Of a stretch of 64,000 nucleotides of DNA, positions 16,502 to 25,680 are shown piece after piece. Every line of letters begins with the position of its first letter. Position 1 is the first letter of the stretch. Source of the stretch: Propionivibrio sp. (GTDB taxonomy: Bacteria; Pseudomonadota; Gammaproteobacteria; Burkholderiales; Rhodocyclaceae); the NCBI GenBank assembly GCA_016705685.1, contig JADJLB010000010.1, positions 526,501 through 590,500 on the forward strand, in the 5' to 3' direction. The notes beneath the pieces were generated by a model. It was not told the origin of the DNA, made no database searches, and saw only the letters and a program-made list of their open reading frames with translations. A program made the position numbers and the translations under genes.

Positions 16502-18715
16502 ATGGACGGGATTTCTGCCAACGATTCTTCCGCGCTCAAGAATTCTGCGAGCGGTCTCGCAGCTCCTCACTACATTGCTGCTGAAAATTCACCGCGTTTA
16601 TTGCTTGTCGATGACGAGCCCAGACTGTTGAGCAGTCTTTGCGCGATGCTTGGTGACCGTGGCTTCCAAATGCTTACCGCATCAAGCGGTAGCGAAACCA
16701 TCGAACTGCTCGGCAAACTCCAATTTGATCTTGTTTTGCTTGACTTGCGCCTGCCCGATATCGGCGGCCACGAGATCATGGACTTCATCAATGCCAAAGG
16801 CATTGATGCCACGGTAATCGTGCTCAGCGGCGACACGGGAATCGAAGCGGCGATAGGCGCCCTGAAACGTGGAGCGTACGACTATCTACGCAAACCGTAC
16901 TCTCGCGAAGAGTTGCTCAAGACCATCGACAATGCACTGCAGCAGCGAAAGCTTGAAAACGAAAATCGCAGCATCGCTATGCGGCTGGAGAGCTCCGAGA
17001 AGCTTTATCGTTACCTCGTTGATAGTTCACCCGACATCATTTATACGCTCGATCAGGAAGGGCGATTTACATTCGTCAATGATCGGGTGAAGCAATTGCT
17101 GGGCTATGGCTCGCAGGAACTGGTTGGAAGACACTACTCGGTCCTGGTACACGATGACGATATCGAGCGCGCTCGTTATGTTTTCAACGAACGCCGGGTC
17201 GGCGAACGCGCATCGCGAAATGTCGAGCTGCGTTTGAAAAGCCTGTCCGGAGAAGATCAGGAGCGCACTTTCGACAATACCTTGATGACCATTTCCTTCA
17301 ACTCGATGGGGATGTATTCATTGGGCAAAGAGATCGTCAATCGAAAATTTTTCGGCACCTATGGTGTTGCGCGTGACATTACCGACCGGAAACGTGCTGA
17401 AGAGCTGATTTCCTATCAAGCTTATCACGATATTCTGACCGATCTGCCCAACCGCATTCTGTTCAAGGACCGGCTTGGCCTGGCGGTGATCCAGGCCAGG
17501 CGAAATAGAGCCGAACTGGCGGTTATGTTCGTCGATCTGGACCGTTTCAAGCTGGTGAATGACACATTGGGCCATGTCAAGGGCGACGAATTGCTGCAGC
17601 ACGTCTCAGGCCGACTGAAGAACTGTTTGCGCCGGGGCGACACGCTGGCGCGTATCGGCGGTGACGAATTCACCGCCGTGCTGCCCGAACTCAGGGATAG
17701 GCAGGATGCCGAGATCATTGCCGAGAAATTTCTTGAATCGTTGCGCCAGCCCTTCTTTCTGGATGGTAAAGAAGTCTACATCTCGGCAAGTATTGGTATC
17801 GCCGTCTATCCAAGCGACGGCGACTCCATTGACGAATTGCTGCGCCATGCCGATATTGCCATGTATTACGTCAAGTCGCAGGGCAAGAACGCTCATGCTT
17901 TCTATGAATCCTCGATGCTTGATGCCTCGTACCAGAAGGTTGCTCTCGAGCAGAGCCTGCGTCGCGCGCTTGAACAAAACGAGTTGGAAATGTACTACCA
18001 GCCGCAGGTGGATGTGCTGACCGGAGAGATCGTTGGCGCCGAAGGCCTGATGCGCTGGAATCACCCTGAACGTGGATTGCTGACAGCCGGTGAGTTCTTA
18101 CCATTTGCCGAAGAAAACGGTTTGATGGTTCCCATCAGCGATTGGATGCTCGGTGCGCTTTGTCGCGATTTGCTCCAATGGAATGCCGTTGGCGGCGAGT
18201 CCGTGCGGCTTTCGCTCAATATCTCGCCGCACTATCTTGATCACGGTGATTTTTTCGACAAGATCCGGGACGCCCTATCCCGGTTCAATATTTCCCCCTC
18301 GCAAATCGAAGTCGAAATCACCGAAAACGTCTGCATACGCAATCCACAATATGCCATCGAGCAACTCAACCGACTATGCCAGCTTGGTGTCAGCATCGCC
18401 ATTGACGACTTCGGCACGGGCTATTCGTCACTGTCGTATTTACATCGTTTCCCTGTACACACGATCAAGATCGATCAATCCTTTGTCAAGGAAATCCAGC
18501 GCGAGAATGGGCACTTCCCCGTCGTTATGGCAATCATCTCGATAGCGCATGGTCTGGGGCTGAATCTTGTCGCCGAGGGCGTCGAGACAAAAACCCAGGC
18601 CCAGTACCTTGAACAGTCGGGATGTAAAATCATGCAGGGGTATTTCTACTATCAGCCGCTGTCGCGGCTACAGTTCTTGGAGCTGCTGCGCGAAAAACGC
18701 GCGATCAGTGCCTAA
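16502..18715 (+). CDS. Response regulator with PAS, GGDEF and EAL domains
   Basis: 737-residue c-di-GMP enzyme under receiver control. Order: REC (about 32-145, phospho-Asp in LVLLDLRLPD), PAS (about 165-290), GGDEF (about 300-465, intact RIGGDEF), EAL (about 475-725, with EGLMRW in the EAL position and IDDFGTGYSS intact). Both catalytic domains keep their key motifs, so it could make or break c-di-GMP. GAGGTG 4 nt before the ATG at 16502 fixes the start. It is probably co-transcribed with the HDOD kinase. A link to the exopolysaccharide genes nearby is reasonable, because c-di-GMP commonly governs EPS, but is inference. It ends 6 bp from the convergent asd gene. Confidence 0.92.
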   Translation: MDGISANDSSALKNSASGLAAPHYIAAENSPRLLLVDDEPRLLSSLCAMLGDRGFQMLTASSGSETIELLGKLQFDLVLLDLRLPDIGGHEIMDFINAKGIDATVIVLSGDTGIEAAIGALKRGAYDYLRKPYSREELLKTIDNALQQRKLENENRSIAMRLESSEKLYRYLVDSSPDIIYTLDQEGRFTFVNDRVKQLLGYGSQELVGRHYSVLVHDDDIERARYVFNERRVGERASRNVELRLKSLSGEDQERTFDNTLMTISFNSMGMYSLGKEIVNRKFFGTYGVARDITDRKRAEELISYQAYHDILTDLPNRILFKDRLGLAVIQARRNRAELAVMFVDLDRFKLVNDTLGHVKGDELLQHVSGRLKNCLRRGDTLARIGGDEFTAVLPELRDRQDAEIIAEKFLESLRQPFFLDGKEVYISASIGIAVYPSDGDSIDELLRHADIAMYYVKSQGKNAHAFYESSMLDASYQKVALEQSLRRALEQNELEMYYQPQVDVLTGEIVGAEGLMRWNHPERGLLTAGEFLPFAEENGLMVPISDWMLGALCRDLLQWNAVGGESVRLSLNISPHYLDHGDFFDKIRDALSRFNISPSQIEVEITENVCIRNPQYAIEQLNRLCQLGVSIAIDDFGTGYSSLSYLHRFPVHTIKIDQSFVKEIQRENGHFPVVMAIISIAHGLGLNLVAEGVETKTQAQYLEQSGCKIMQGYFYYQPLSRLQFLELLREKRAISA

Positions 18716-18721
18716 CAGCTT

Positions 18722-19852
18722 TCAATTTTCGAGCAGGATGCGCAGCATACGACGCAAGGGCTCGGCGGCTCCCCACAAGAGCTGATCGCCGACAGTAAAT
18801 GCGCCAAGAAACTGCGGGCCCATGGCGAGCTTGTGCAAGCGCCCGACCGGCACAGAAAGCGTTCCGGTGACGGCAACAGGCGTTAGCTCACGCTCGCTGA
18901 TCTCACGCTCGTTGGGAACGACCTTGACCCACGAGTTACCCTTGGCAATGATGTCAGTCAATTCGTCCAGGGGAACATCCTGCCTGAGCTTGATGGTCAG
19001 ACCCTGCGCATGACACCGCATGGCGCCAATACGCACACAAAGACCATCAATCGGAATACTGCCGGGCGAGCCGAACGCCGGACGGCCGAGAATCTTATTG
19101 CATTCTGCTCCGCCCTTCCATTCCTCTTTCGACTGACCTCCTCCGACAGGCACATCGATCCATGGAATCAGGCTGCCGGCAAGCGCCGTATTGCGAAACG
19201 TCGTGGTCGGAAAATTCGCGGCGCGCATCGTTTCGACCACCTTGCGATCAATGTCGAGAATTGCCGATGAGGGATCGTTCAGATCGGGTTTGATCGCGTC
19301 ATGGATGGCACCCATCTGCGACAACAATTCGCGCATGCATTGAGCACCGGCACCCGAAGCCGCCTGGTACGTCATAGCGCTCACCCATTCGATCAGGTCG
19401 CTCCTGAACAATCCACAAAGCCCCATCAGCATCAATGAAACCGTGCAGTTGCCGCCAATCCAGTTTTTCCCACCATTCGCCAGTGCCGCCCGGATGACAT
19501 CGAGGTTTACCGGATCAAGTATGATAACGGCATCTTCTTCCATGCGCAGGGTCGAAGCGGCATCGATCCAGTGGCCGTTCCAGCCGCTCGCGCGCAGCCT
19601 GGGGAAAACATCCTTGGTATAGTCTCCGCCCTGGCAGGTGATGATGATGTCCATCGGCCTGAGCGCATCAATCGACAACGCATCCTGCAAGACAGGAGCA
19701 TCCCTGCCTCCCAGCGACGGCGCTTTGCCGCCGACCGACGAGGTCGAGAAATAAACGGGTTCGATGAAATCGAAATCACGTTCTTCCACCATGCGCTGCA
19801 GCAGCACCGAACCCACCATGCCGCGCCAGCCAATCAGGCCAAGCTTTTTCAT
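18722..19852 (-). CDS. asd: Aspartate-semialdehyde dehydrogenase
   Basis: Reduces aspartyl phosphate to aspartate semialdehyde on the route to lysine, threonine and methionine. The 376-residue length is that of the gamma/beta-proteobacterial form. The N-terminal dinucleotide motif is [11 protein letters not shown], and the catalytic Cys lies in [10 protein letters not shown]. The substrate-binding block is [20 protein letters not shown]. An AAGGGAA SD precedes the ATG at 19852. It closes the leuC-leuD-leuB run, 35 bp after leuB, which is a common betaproteobacterial arrangement, and converges on the GGDEF-EAL gene. Confidence 0.97.
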   Translation of the reverse strand: MKKLGLIGWRGMVGSVLLQRMVEERDFDFIEPVYFSTSSVGGKAPSLGGRDAPVLQDALSIDALRPMDIIITCQGGDYTKDVFPRLRASGWNGHWIDAASTLRMEEDAVIILDPVNLDVIRAALANGGKNWIGGNCTVSLMLMGLCGLFRSDLIEWVSAMTYQAASGAGAQCMRELLSQMGAIHDAIKPDLNDPSSAILDIDRKVVETMRAANFPTTTFRNTALAGSLIPWIDVPVGGGQSKEEWKGGAECNKILGRPAFGSPGSIPIDGLCVRIGAMRCHAQGLTIKLRQDVPLDELTDIIAKGNSWVKVVPNEREISERELTPVAVTGTLSVPVGRLHKLAMGPQFLGAFTVGDQLLWGAAEPLRRMLRILLEN

Positions 19853-19887
19853 TTCCCTTGCCTCAAGATTTCCCGTTCAACCATACG

Positions 19888-20958
19888 TCAAGCTCTAAGT
19901 TCAGCCAGAACCGCATCGCCCATCTCGCGCGTTCCAACCTTCTTTGTTCCTGGCTCGTAAATGTCGCCGGTACGATACCCCAGCGCCAGGACCTTCTTCA
20001 CCGCGCCTTCGATTCTTTGCGCGACGTCTTCCAGCGAGAACGTATAGCGTAACATCATCGCCACCGACAATATCGTTGCCAGCGGATTGGCCACGCCTTT
20101 GCCGGCGATGTCCGGAGCCGAACCGTGACACGGTTCGTACAAGCCCTTGTTGTTCTCGTCAAGCGAGGCCGACGGAAGCATGCCGATCGATCCGGTGAGC
20201 ATCGACGCCTCATCCGACAGAATGTCGCCGAACATATTGCCGGTGACCATGACATCGAACTGTTTGGGAGCCTTTACCAGTTGCATCGCGGCGTTATCGA
20301 CCAGCAGATGCGTGAGCTCGACATCCGGATACTCGGGCGCCAGTTCGTTCATGACGTCGCGCCAGAGTTGTGTCGTTTCAAGAACATTCATCTTGTCAAC
20401 CGAGCACAGTTTCTTGTTGCGCTTGCGCGCCGCTTCAAAGGCGACCTGCCCTATGCGACGAATCTCACTCTCGCTATAGTGCATCGTATTGAAACCGAAG
20501 CGTTGCATCCTGCCATCCACTTCGCGCATCTCGATACCCCGCGGCAGACCGAAATAAATATCCCCGGTCAATTCACGCACAATCAGAATGTCCAGACCGG
20601 CAACCACCTCGGGTTTGAGTGTCGATGCGTTGGCGAGTTCCGGATAGAGAATGGCCGGACGCAAATTCGCAAACAAGCCGAGCTGTTTGCGGATGCCGAG
20701 CAGGCCGCGCTCCGGGCGCTGCTCACGCGGCAGCGTATCCCATTTGGGGCCACCGACTGCGCCAAGCAGTACGGCATCGGCGGCCTGCGCCAACTTCTGG
20801 GTCGCTTCCGGATAAGGGCTTCCCGTCGCATCGACAGCGCAGCCACCAAGCAGCGCTTCTTCAAGTTCGATGTTCAAATCGAGCGCTTTCAGCACGCGCA
20901 CGGCCTCAGCCATAATTTCAAGGCCGATGCCATCACCGGGCAATACACAAATTTTCAT
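19888..20958 (-). CDS. leuB: 3-Isopropylmalate dehydrogenase
   Basis: Oxidatively decarboxylates 3-isopropylmalate in leucine synthesis. 356 residues, close to the 363 of E. coli LeuB. It begins [12 protein letters not shown] and contains the substrate Arg block [11 protein letters not shown], the Tyr region [12 protein letters not shown], the catalytic Lys in [16 protein letters not shown] and the cofactor loop [15 protein letters not shown] chose the ATG at 20958, with GGGGAA about 8 nt before, rather than one five codons upstream that would overlap the preceding gene. It sits between a small membrane-protein gene and asd. Confidence 0.97.
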   Translation of the reverse strand: MKICVLPGDGIGLEIMAEAVRVLKALDLNIELEEALLGGCAVDATGSPYPEATQKLAQAADAVLLGAVGGPKWDTLPREQRPERGLLGIRKQLGLFANLRPAILYPELANASTLKPEVVAGLDILIVRELTGDIYFGLPRGIEMREVDGRMQRFGFNTMHYSESEIRRIGQVAFEAARKRNKKLCSVDKMNVLETTQLWRDVMNELAPEYPDVELTHLLVDNAAMQLVKAPKQFDVMVTGNMFGDILSDEASMLTGSIGMLPSASLDENNKGLYEPCHGSAPDIAGKGVANPLATILSVAMMLRYTFSLEDVAQRIEGAVKKVLALGYRTGDIYEPGTKKVGTREMGDAVLAELRA

Positions 20959-20962
20959 CACT

Positions 20963-21208
20963 TCATTCCCCATGCTGATCTAACAACTTCGCGACAAGAA
21001 TATGCTCACACACTTTAAAAACCAGATACATGGCCAATCCCGACACACCCGAGACGATCAATTCCAGAAGCTGTTGCAACGCGCCATCGAGTAGAGCCAC
21101 GGTGCCATGCTGGTATACCAGCTCAATGTTGGCACGGATCAGATAGAGCAGATTGAGCGAAGTCAGCCCAAAGCCGATGAACGCCAGCCCCATGACCAAG
21201 AAGGTCAT
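20963..21208 (-). CDS. Small membrane protein of unknown function in the leu operon
   Basis: 81 residues with two predicted transmembrane stretches (about 1-22, [22 protein letters not shown], and about 50-66, [18 protein letters not shown]) around a short soluble part with an acidic/Gln segment. No recognised function. I start it at the ATG at 21208, because a longer frame would overlap leuD by 62 bp and the added residues look unstructured; the SD is poor either way. It ends 4 bp before the leuB start, so it is tightly embedded in the operon. Confidence 0.6.
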   Translation of the reverse strand: MTFLVMGLAFIGFGLTSLNLLYLIRANIELVYQHGTVALLDGALQQLLELIVSGVSGLAMYLVFKVCEHILVAKLLDQHGE

Positions 21209-21263
21209 TATCGAATGAGAACCCAAATAAGCGACAACGATAGGCAGCAGACGACTTGCTGCT

Positions 21264-21920
21264 TTACACACCACCTGCTCCTGTTGCAAACAGCCACGGC
21301 TGTTCGACCCGGCGTTTTTCCTCAAAGGCGCGAATCTTCTCGGCGTGACGCAAGGTTAGTCCGATGTCGTCCCAGCCGTTGAGCAGGCACTCTTTGCGAA
21401 AGGCATCGACGTCAAAATGCAGCGCCCGTCCGTCCGGGAGAACAACGGTTTGCTGCCCAAGATCTACGCCAAGCGTATAACCTGGCTTGGCGCTAACCTC
21501 GGCAAAAAGCGCGTCGATCTCACTCGCGGGCAGGACAACCGGCAAGATGCCGTTCTTGAAGCAGTTATTGAAAAATATGTCGGCAAAACTCTCGGCGATG
21601 ATGACTCGAAAACCAAAATCGAGCAAAGCCCAGGGTGCATGTTCGCGAGAACTGCCGCAACCGAAATTCTTGCGCGTCAGCAGAATCTGCGCACCTTGAT
21701 AACGCGGCAGGTTGAGTAAGAAGTCCGGATTGATCGGACGATTCGTGCAATCCTCCCCGGGCTGACCGATGTCGGTATAACGCCATTCATCAAACAGATT
21801 CGGGCCGAAACCCGAGCGCTTGATCGACTTCAGAAACTGTTTCGGAATGATCGCATCGGTGTCGACGTTGGCACGATCCAGCGGCGCAACCAACCCGTCG
21901 AGGTGAACAAATTTGTCCAT
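21264..21920 (-). CDS. leuD: 3-Isopropylmalate dehydratase small subunit
   Basis: Small, swivelling subunit of isopropylmalate isomerase, partner of LeuC. The 218-residue length is slightly above the 201 of E. coli because of a Gly/Ala tail. Family motifs are [12 protein letters not shown] near the N-terminus and [15 protein letters not shown] in the middle, the loop that reaches the LeuC active site. The gene follows leuC with only a tiny lipoprotein gene between them and belongs to the same transcription unit. Confidence 0.97.
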   Translation of the reverse strand: MDKFVHLDGLVAPLDRANVDTDAIIPKQFLKSIKRSGFGPNLFDEWRYTDIGQPGEDCTNRPINPDFLLNLPRYQGAQILLTRKNFGCGSSREHAPWALLDFGFRVIIAESFADIFFNNCFKNGILPVVLPASEIDALFAEVSAKPGYTLGVDLGQQTVVLPDGRALHFDVDAFRKECLLNGWDDIGLTLRHAEKIRAFEEKRRVEQPWLFATGAGGV

Positions 21921-21940
21921 AAATTCCCTTGTAAATTGCG

Positions 21941-22069
21941 TTACTTGGCCGCTTTCTCGATGGCCTGACCGCCCTTTTCGATGTCCTTACCGACGCCCTG
22001 AACGGTATTGCAAGCGGTAAGCACCGTTGAAGTCACAATGAAAGTGAAAATGAAAACGATTCTTTTCAT
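21941..22069 (-). CDS. Entericidin-like small lipoprotein
   Basis: 42-residue protein found by reading the gap between leuC and leuD. A strong SD (AAGGAGAC) precedes the ATG at 22069. A short basic start (MKR) and a hydrophobic stretch lead to a lipobox LTAC with Cys20. The tail [22 protein letters not shown] is the hallmark of the EcnA/EcnB family (NTxxGxGxDI-xxGGxAIxxAA). Entericidins are small membrane-associated lipoproteins, some linked to programmed lysis. Position inside the leucine operon is odd for that role but is seen here plainly. Confidence 0.9.
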   Translation of the reverse strand: MKRIVFIFTFIVTSTVLTACNTVQGVGKDIEKGGQAIEKAAK

Positions 22070-22080
22070 GACCAGTCTCC

Positions 22081-23487
22081 TTAAAGTAAGTCGCGAACAT
22101 CGGTGAAATGACCTGCAATGGCCGCCGCGGCGGCCATTTCCGGGCTGACCAGGTGGGTTCGCCCACCCGCACCCTGGCGGCCCTCAAAATTGCGATTCGA
22201 CGTCGAGGCGCATCGCTCACCGGTTTCCAGGCGGTCGGCATTCATCGCCAGACACATCGAACATCCGGCTTCGCGCCACTCGAAACCGGCATCAATAAAG
22301 ATTTTGTCCAATCCTTCAAGCTCCGCCTGTTTCTTGACCAGCCCGGAACCAGGAACAGCCAGTGCCAGTTTGACACTGCCTGATACCTTGCGCCCCTTGA
22401 GGATGCTGGCCGCAGCGCGCAAATCCTCAATACGGGAGTTGGTGCACGACCCGATAAACACCTTGTCGATGACAATCTCACTGATGGGCGTATTGGCTTT
22501 CAGTCCCATGTAGTGCAGCGCGCGTTCCATCCCTTCCCGGCGAGCAATATCCATTTCACGGGAAGGATCGGGCACCCTGTCGCCGATCGAAACCACCATT
22601 TCGGGAGACGTACCCCAGGTCACCTGCGGCTGTATATCTTCGGCTCGCATCTCGAGCACGCAATCGAACACGGCACCTTCGTCGCTGTGCAGTGTGCGCC
22701 AATGGTCTACCGCGGCATCCCACTGTTCTCCCTTCGGGGCAAAAGGACGGCCTTTGAGGTATTCAATCGTCCGCTCATCAACGGCAATGAAGCCCATGCG
22801 CGCACCGGCCTCAATCGCCATGTTGCAAAGCGTCATCCGTGCTTCCACCGACAGTTGCCGAATCGTGCTGCCGCCAAATTCAATGGCATAACCCGTCCCG
22901 CCCGCAGTTCCGATCCGCCCGATGATCGCCAGAGCGACGTCCTTGGCGGTCACGCCCTTGCCCAGCGTGCCGTCCACCCGATACAGCATGGCTTTTGACT
23001 TTTTCTGCAACAGGCACTGTGTGGCCAGGACGTGTTCGACTTCGGACGTTCCGATCCCCAGCGCCATGCATCCAAATGCGCCGTGCGTGCTGGTGTGCGA
23101 ATCGCCGCAAACGACGGTCATTCCGGGTAGCGTTACGCCATTCTCGGGACCAACCACATGAACGACGCCCTGACGACGATCCATGAAGGGAAAGTAAGCC
23201 AAGGCACCGACTTCGCGAATGTTGGCGTCAAGCGTCTCCACCTGCAAGCGCGAAACCGGATCCTCGATACCACGTTCCCAATGGTTGGTTGGCGTATTGT
23301 GGTCTGCAGTGGCCACGATGGAAGAAATGCGCCAAGGCTTGCGGCCAGTCAGCTTCAAGCCTTCGAAGGCCTGCGGGCTCGTCACCTCATGCACCAGATG
23401 GCGGTCGATGTAGATCAGCGCGGTCCCATCGGATTCCTCATGCACCACATGGCTCTGCCAAAGTTTGTCGTATAAATTTTGCGGCAT
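22081..23487 (-). CDS. leuC: 3-Isopropylmalate dehydratase large subunit
   Basis: 468-residue aconitase-family subunit that isomerises 2- to 3-isopropylmalate together with LeuD. The cluster ligands are visible as Cys in FIGSCTNSR and the pair in [10 protein letters not shown]. Other family blocks are [15 protein letters not shown] and the C-terminal [22 protein letters not shown]. Length equals that of E. coli LeuC within a few residues. First gene of the leuC to asd unit; an upstream gap of about 180 bp separates it from the divergent peroxiredoxin gene and should hold both promoters. No leader-peptide attenuator was evident. Confidence 0.97.
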   Translation of the reverse strand: MPQNLYDKLWQSHVVHEESDGTALIYIDRHLVHEVTSPQAFEGLKLTGRKPWRISSIVATADHNTPTNHWERGIEDPVSRLQVETLDANIREVGALAYFPFMDRRQGVVHVVGPENGVTLPGMTVVCGDSHTSTHGAFGCMALGIGTSEVEHVLATQCLLQKKSKAMLYRVDGTLGKGVTAKDVALAIIGRIGTAGGTGYAIEFGGSTIRQLSVEARMTLCNMAIEAGARMGFIAVDERTIEYLKGRPFAPKGEQWDAAVDHWRTLHSDEGAVFDCVLEMRAEDIQPQVTWGTSPEMVVSIGDRVPDPSREMDIARREGMERALHYMGLKANTPISEIVIDKVFIGSCTNSRIEDLRAAASILKGRKVSGSVKLALAVPGSGLVKKQAELEGLDKIFIDAGFEWREAGCSMCLAMNADRLETGERCASTSNRNFEGRQGAGGRTHLVSPEMAAAAAIAGHFTDVRDLL

Positions 23488-23666
23488 AGGTCTGCTATCC
23501 TGAACTTCGGGTCCCGAACGGCCCGAATGAACGTTTGATTATCTCATGGCTCGCCCGGACTGTCAGCCCGTAGCGCTTTGAATAGCGCGCGCGCTTTCGA
23601 TCTCCGCTTGACCAATGCCTGATTTCTTACAACAATCGGAACGACAATAGAAAAGGTTCATCGACC

Positions 23667-24122
23667 ATGATCGACTCGATTATCAGCGATTTCGAGCTGC
23701 CAGCCACGGGAGACAAGAATTTCAGACTCTCCGATTGTCAGAACAGGATTGTCGTCATCTATTTCTATCCCAAGGACAATACGCCTGGTTGCACTACCGA
23801 AGCACAACAGTTTCGGGACCTCCATCCTGCCTTTATGGATGCCGGATGTGAAGTGATCGGCGTTTCGCGCGACAGCATCCGCTCGCACAACAACTTCAGA
23901 ACCAAACTGGACCTGCCCTTTGATTTGTTATCCGATGCCGATGAACAACTGTGTGTGCAATTCTCGGTGATCAAAATGAAGTCGATGTACGGCAAACAGG
24001 TCCGAGGCATCGAACGCAGTACATTCGTCATCGACGGCAAGTGCGTGCTCCGGCGTGAGTGGCGCAAGGTCAAGGCAGAAGGTCATGCCCAGGAAGTCCT
24101 GGAATTCGTGAAAACGCTCTGA
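23667..24122 (+). CDS. Peroxiredoxin, BCP/PrxQ family
   Basis: 151-residue thiol peroxidase. The peroxidatic Cys42 sits in the family motif YPKDNTPGCTTE. The resolving Cys that often follows five residues later is replaced (AQQFRD), so the enzyme must use another Cys (Cys61 or Cys96 are available) or an external thiol. The C-terminal half has the expected SRDSIRSHNNFRTKLDLPFDLLSD block. It reads away from leuC and is followed 43 bp later by the PIN-PhoH gene, with which it may be co-transcribed. Confidence 0.92.
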   Translation: MIDSIISDFELPATGDKNFRLSDCQNRIVVIYFYPKDNTPGCTTEAQQFRDLHPAFMDAGCEVIGVSRDSIRSHNNFRTKLDLPFDLLSDADEQLCVQFSVIKMKSMYGKQVRGIERSTFVIDGKCVLRREWRKVKAEGHAQEVLEFVKTL

Positions 24123-24165
24123 ACAAAGCCCACGCCTCACTGAAATCACCGAAGAAAGCCCTTCC

Positions 24166-25587
24166 ATGGCTCAAGCACGTGTTACCGAAAAAAAGAAGAA
24201 AGCACCGTCGACCAAACTCTTTGTGCTTGACACCAATGTCCTGTTGCATGACCCGACGAGTGTGTATCGGTTTGAAGAGCACGACATCTACCTGCCGATC
24301 ATGACGTTGGAAGAACTCGACAACAACAAGAAAGGCCTGTCCGAAGTCTCGCGCAACGCGCGGCAGGTTACGCGTACGCTCGATGAAATCGTGAGCAGCC
24401 ACAGCAAGGTGATCGAGAACGGCATCGCACTGGCTGGCCCTTCGCGTAAACTGGCCAGCGGACGGCTTTTCCTGCAGACCGAAGCCATTGCCAACGATTT
24501 GCCGAGTGGACTGCCCACGGCCAAGGCCGATAACCAGATTCTTGCGGTTGTCATTCACCTGCAACGGACGAACCCTGAACGCGCCGTCATCCTGGTATCG
24601 AAAGATATCAACATGCGCATCAAGGCCCGTGCGCTCGGACTGGAGGCACAGGATTATTTCAATGACAAGGTCCTAGAAGACACCGATTTGCTGTACACCG
24701 GAGCACTTGAACTACCGGAAAATTTCTGGAACACGCACAGCCAGGGCATGGAATCCTGGAAACGGGATAGCCTGACACTTTATCGCGTTCATGGGCCGCT
24801 GTGTCGGCAACTACTGGTCAACGAATTCATCTATCAGATGGGAGAACCAGCGCTCAACGCCATCGTCCGGGAAGTCGCCGACGGAACCGCACAATTCGAA
24901 ACGCTGACCGATTTCTCACACCCGAAAAACAGTGTCTGGGGAATCACCGCACGCAACCGCGAGCAAAACTTCGCCCTCAATCTGCTGATGGACCCCGAGG
25001 TTGATTTCGTCAGCCTGCTTGGCCAGGCCGGCACGGGGAAAACCTTGCTGACCCTCGCGGCCGCACTAACTCAAGTCATGGAAGCCAAGCGCTACACTGA
25101 AATCATCATGACCCGGGTCACGGTTCCGGTGGGCGAGGATATCGGTTTTCTGCCGGGTACTGAAGAAGAAAAAATGGGTCCTTGGATGGGCGCTCTGGAA
25201 GACAATCTCGAAGTGCTCAACAAATCCGACGATGACGCCGGCGAATGGGGCCGCGCCGCAACACGCGACCTGATCCGCAACCGGATCAAAATCAAGTCGC
25301 TCAATTTTATGCGTGGGCGAACCTTCCTGAATAAATTCCTGATCATCGATGAAGCGCAGAACCTGACGCCAAAGCAGATCAAGACCCTGATAACCCGGGC
25401 CGGACCCGGCACCAAGGTTGTCTGCATGGGAAATATCGCACAGATCGATACCCCCTACCTGACCGAAGGCAGTTCCGGCCTCACCTACGTCGTGGACCGC
25501 TTCAAGGGCTGGAAACACTCCGGTCATATCACCTTGCAACGCGGTGAGCGCTCCCGTCTCGCTGACTACGCGACCGAAGTGTTATAA
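24166..25587 (+). CDS. PIN domain-PhoH ATPase (PhoH2/YlaK type)
   Basis: 473-residue fusion of an N-terminal PIN nuclease domain (about 17-150, acidic residues in FVLDTNVLLHD and in TKADNQILAV-like positions) with a C-terminal PhoH ATPase. Walker A is GQAGTGKTLL and Walker B FLIIDEAQNLTPKQIKTL. This architecture is known as PhoH2 and combines RNA cleavage with unwinding activity in characterised members. No antitoxin-like small gene precedes it; the upstream neighbour is a peroxiredoxin. The start at 24166 is consistent with the Lys-rich N-terminus common in the family, but its SD is weak. Confidence 0.93.
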   Translation: MAQARVTEKKKKAPSTKLFVLDTNVLLHDPTSVYRFEEHDIYLPIMTLEELDNNKKGLSEVSRNARQVTRTLDEIVSSHSKVIENGIALAGPSRKLASGRLFLQTEAIANDLPSGLPTAKADNQILAVVIHLQRTNPERAVILVSKDINMRIKARALGLEAQDYFNDKVLEDTDLLYTGALELPENFWNTHSQGMESWKRDSLTLYRVHGPLCRQLLVNEFIYQMGEPALNAIVREVADGTAQFETLTDFSHPKNSVWGITARNREQNFALNLLMDPEVDFVSLLGQAGTGKTLLTLAAALTQVMEAKRYTEIIMTRVTVPVGEDIGFLPGTEEEKMGPWMGALEDNLEVLNKSDDDAGEWGRAATRDLIRNRIKIKSLNFMRGRTFLNKFLIIDEAQNLTPKQIKTLITRAGPGTKVVCMGNIAQIDTPYLTEGSSGLTYVVDRFKGWKHSGHITLQRGERSRLADYATEVL

Positions 25588-25680
25588 TCCTGAGCACTCC
25601 GAGCCGTGTCCTGTGACACGGCTCAGTCATTTTTGCTATCCGGTCCTGGCCAATGGACCCGACGCATTCAGGAGAGTCGA

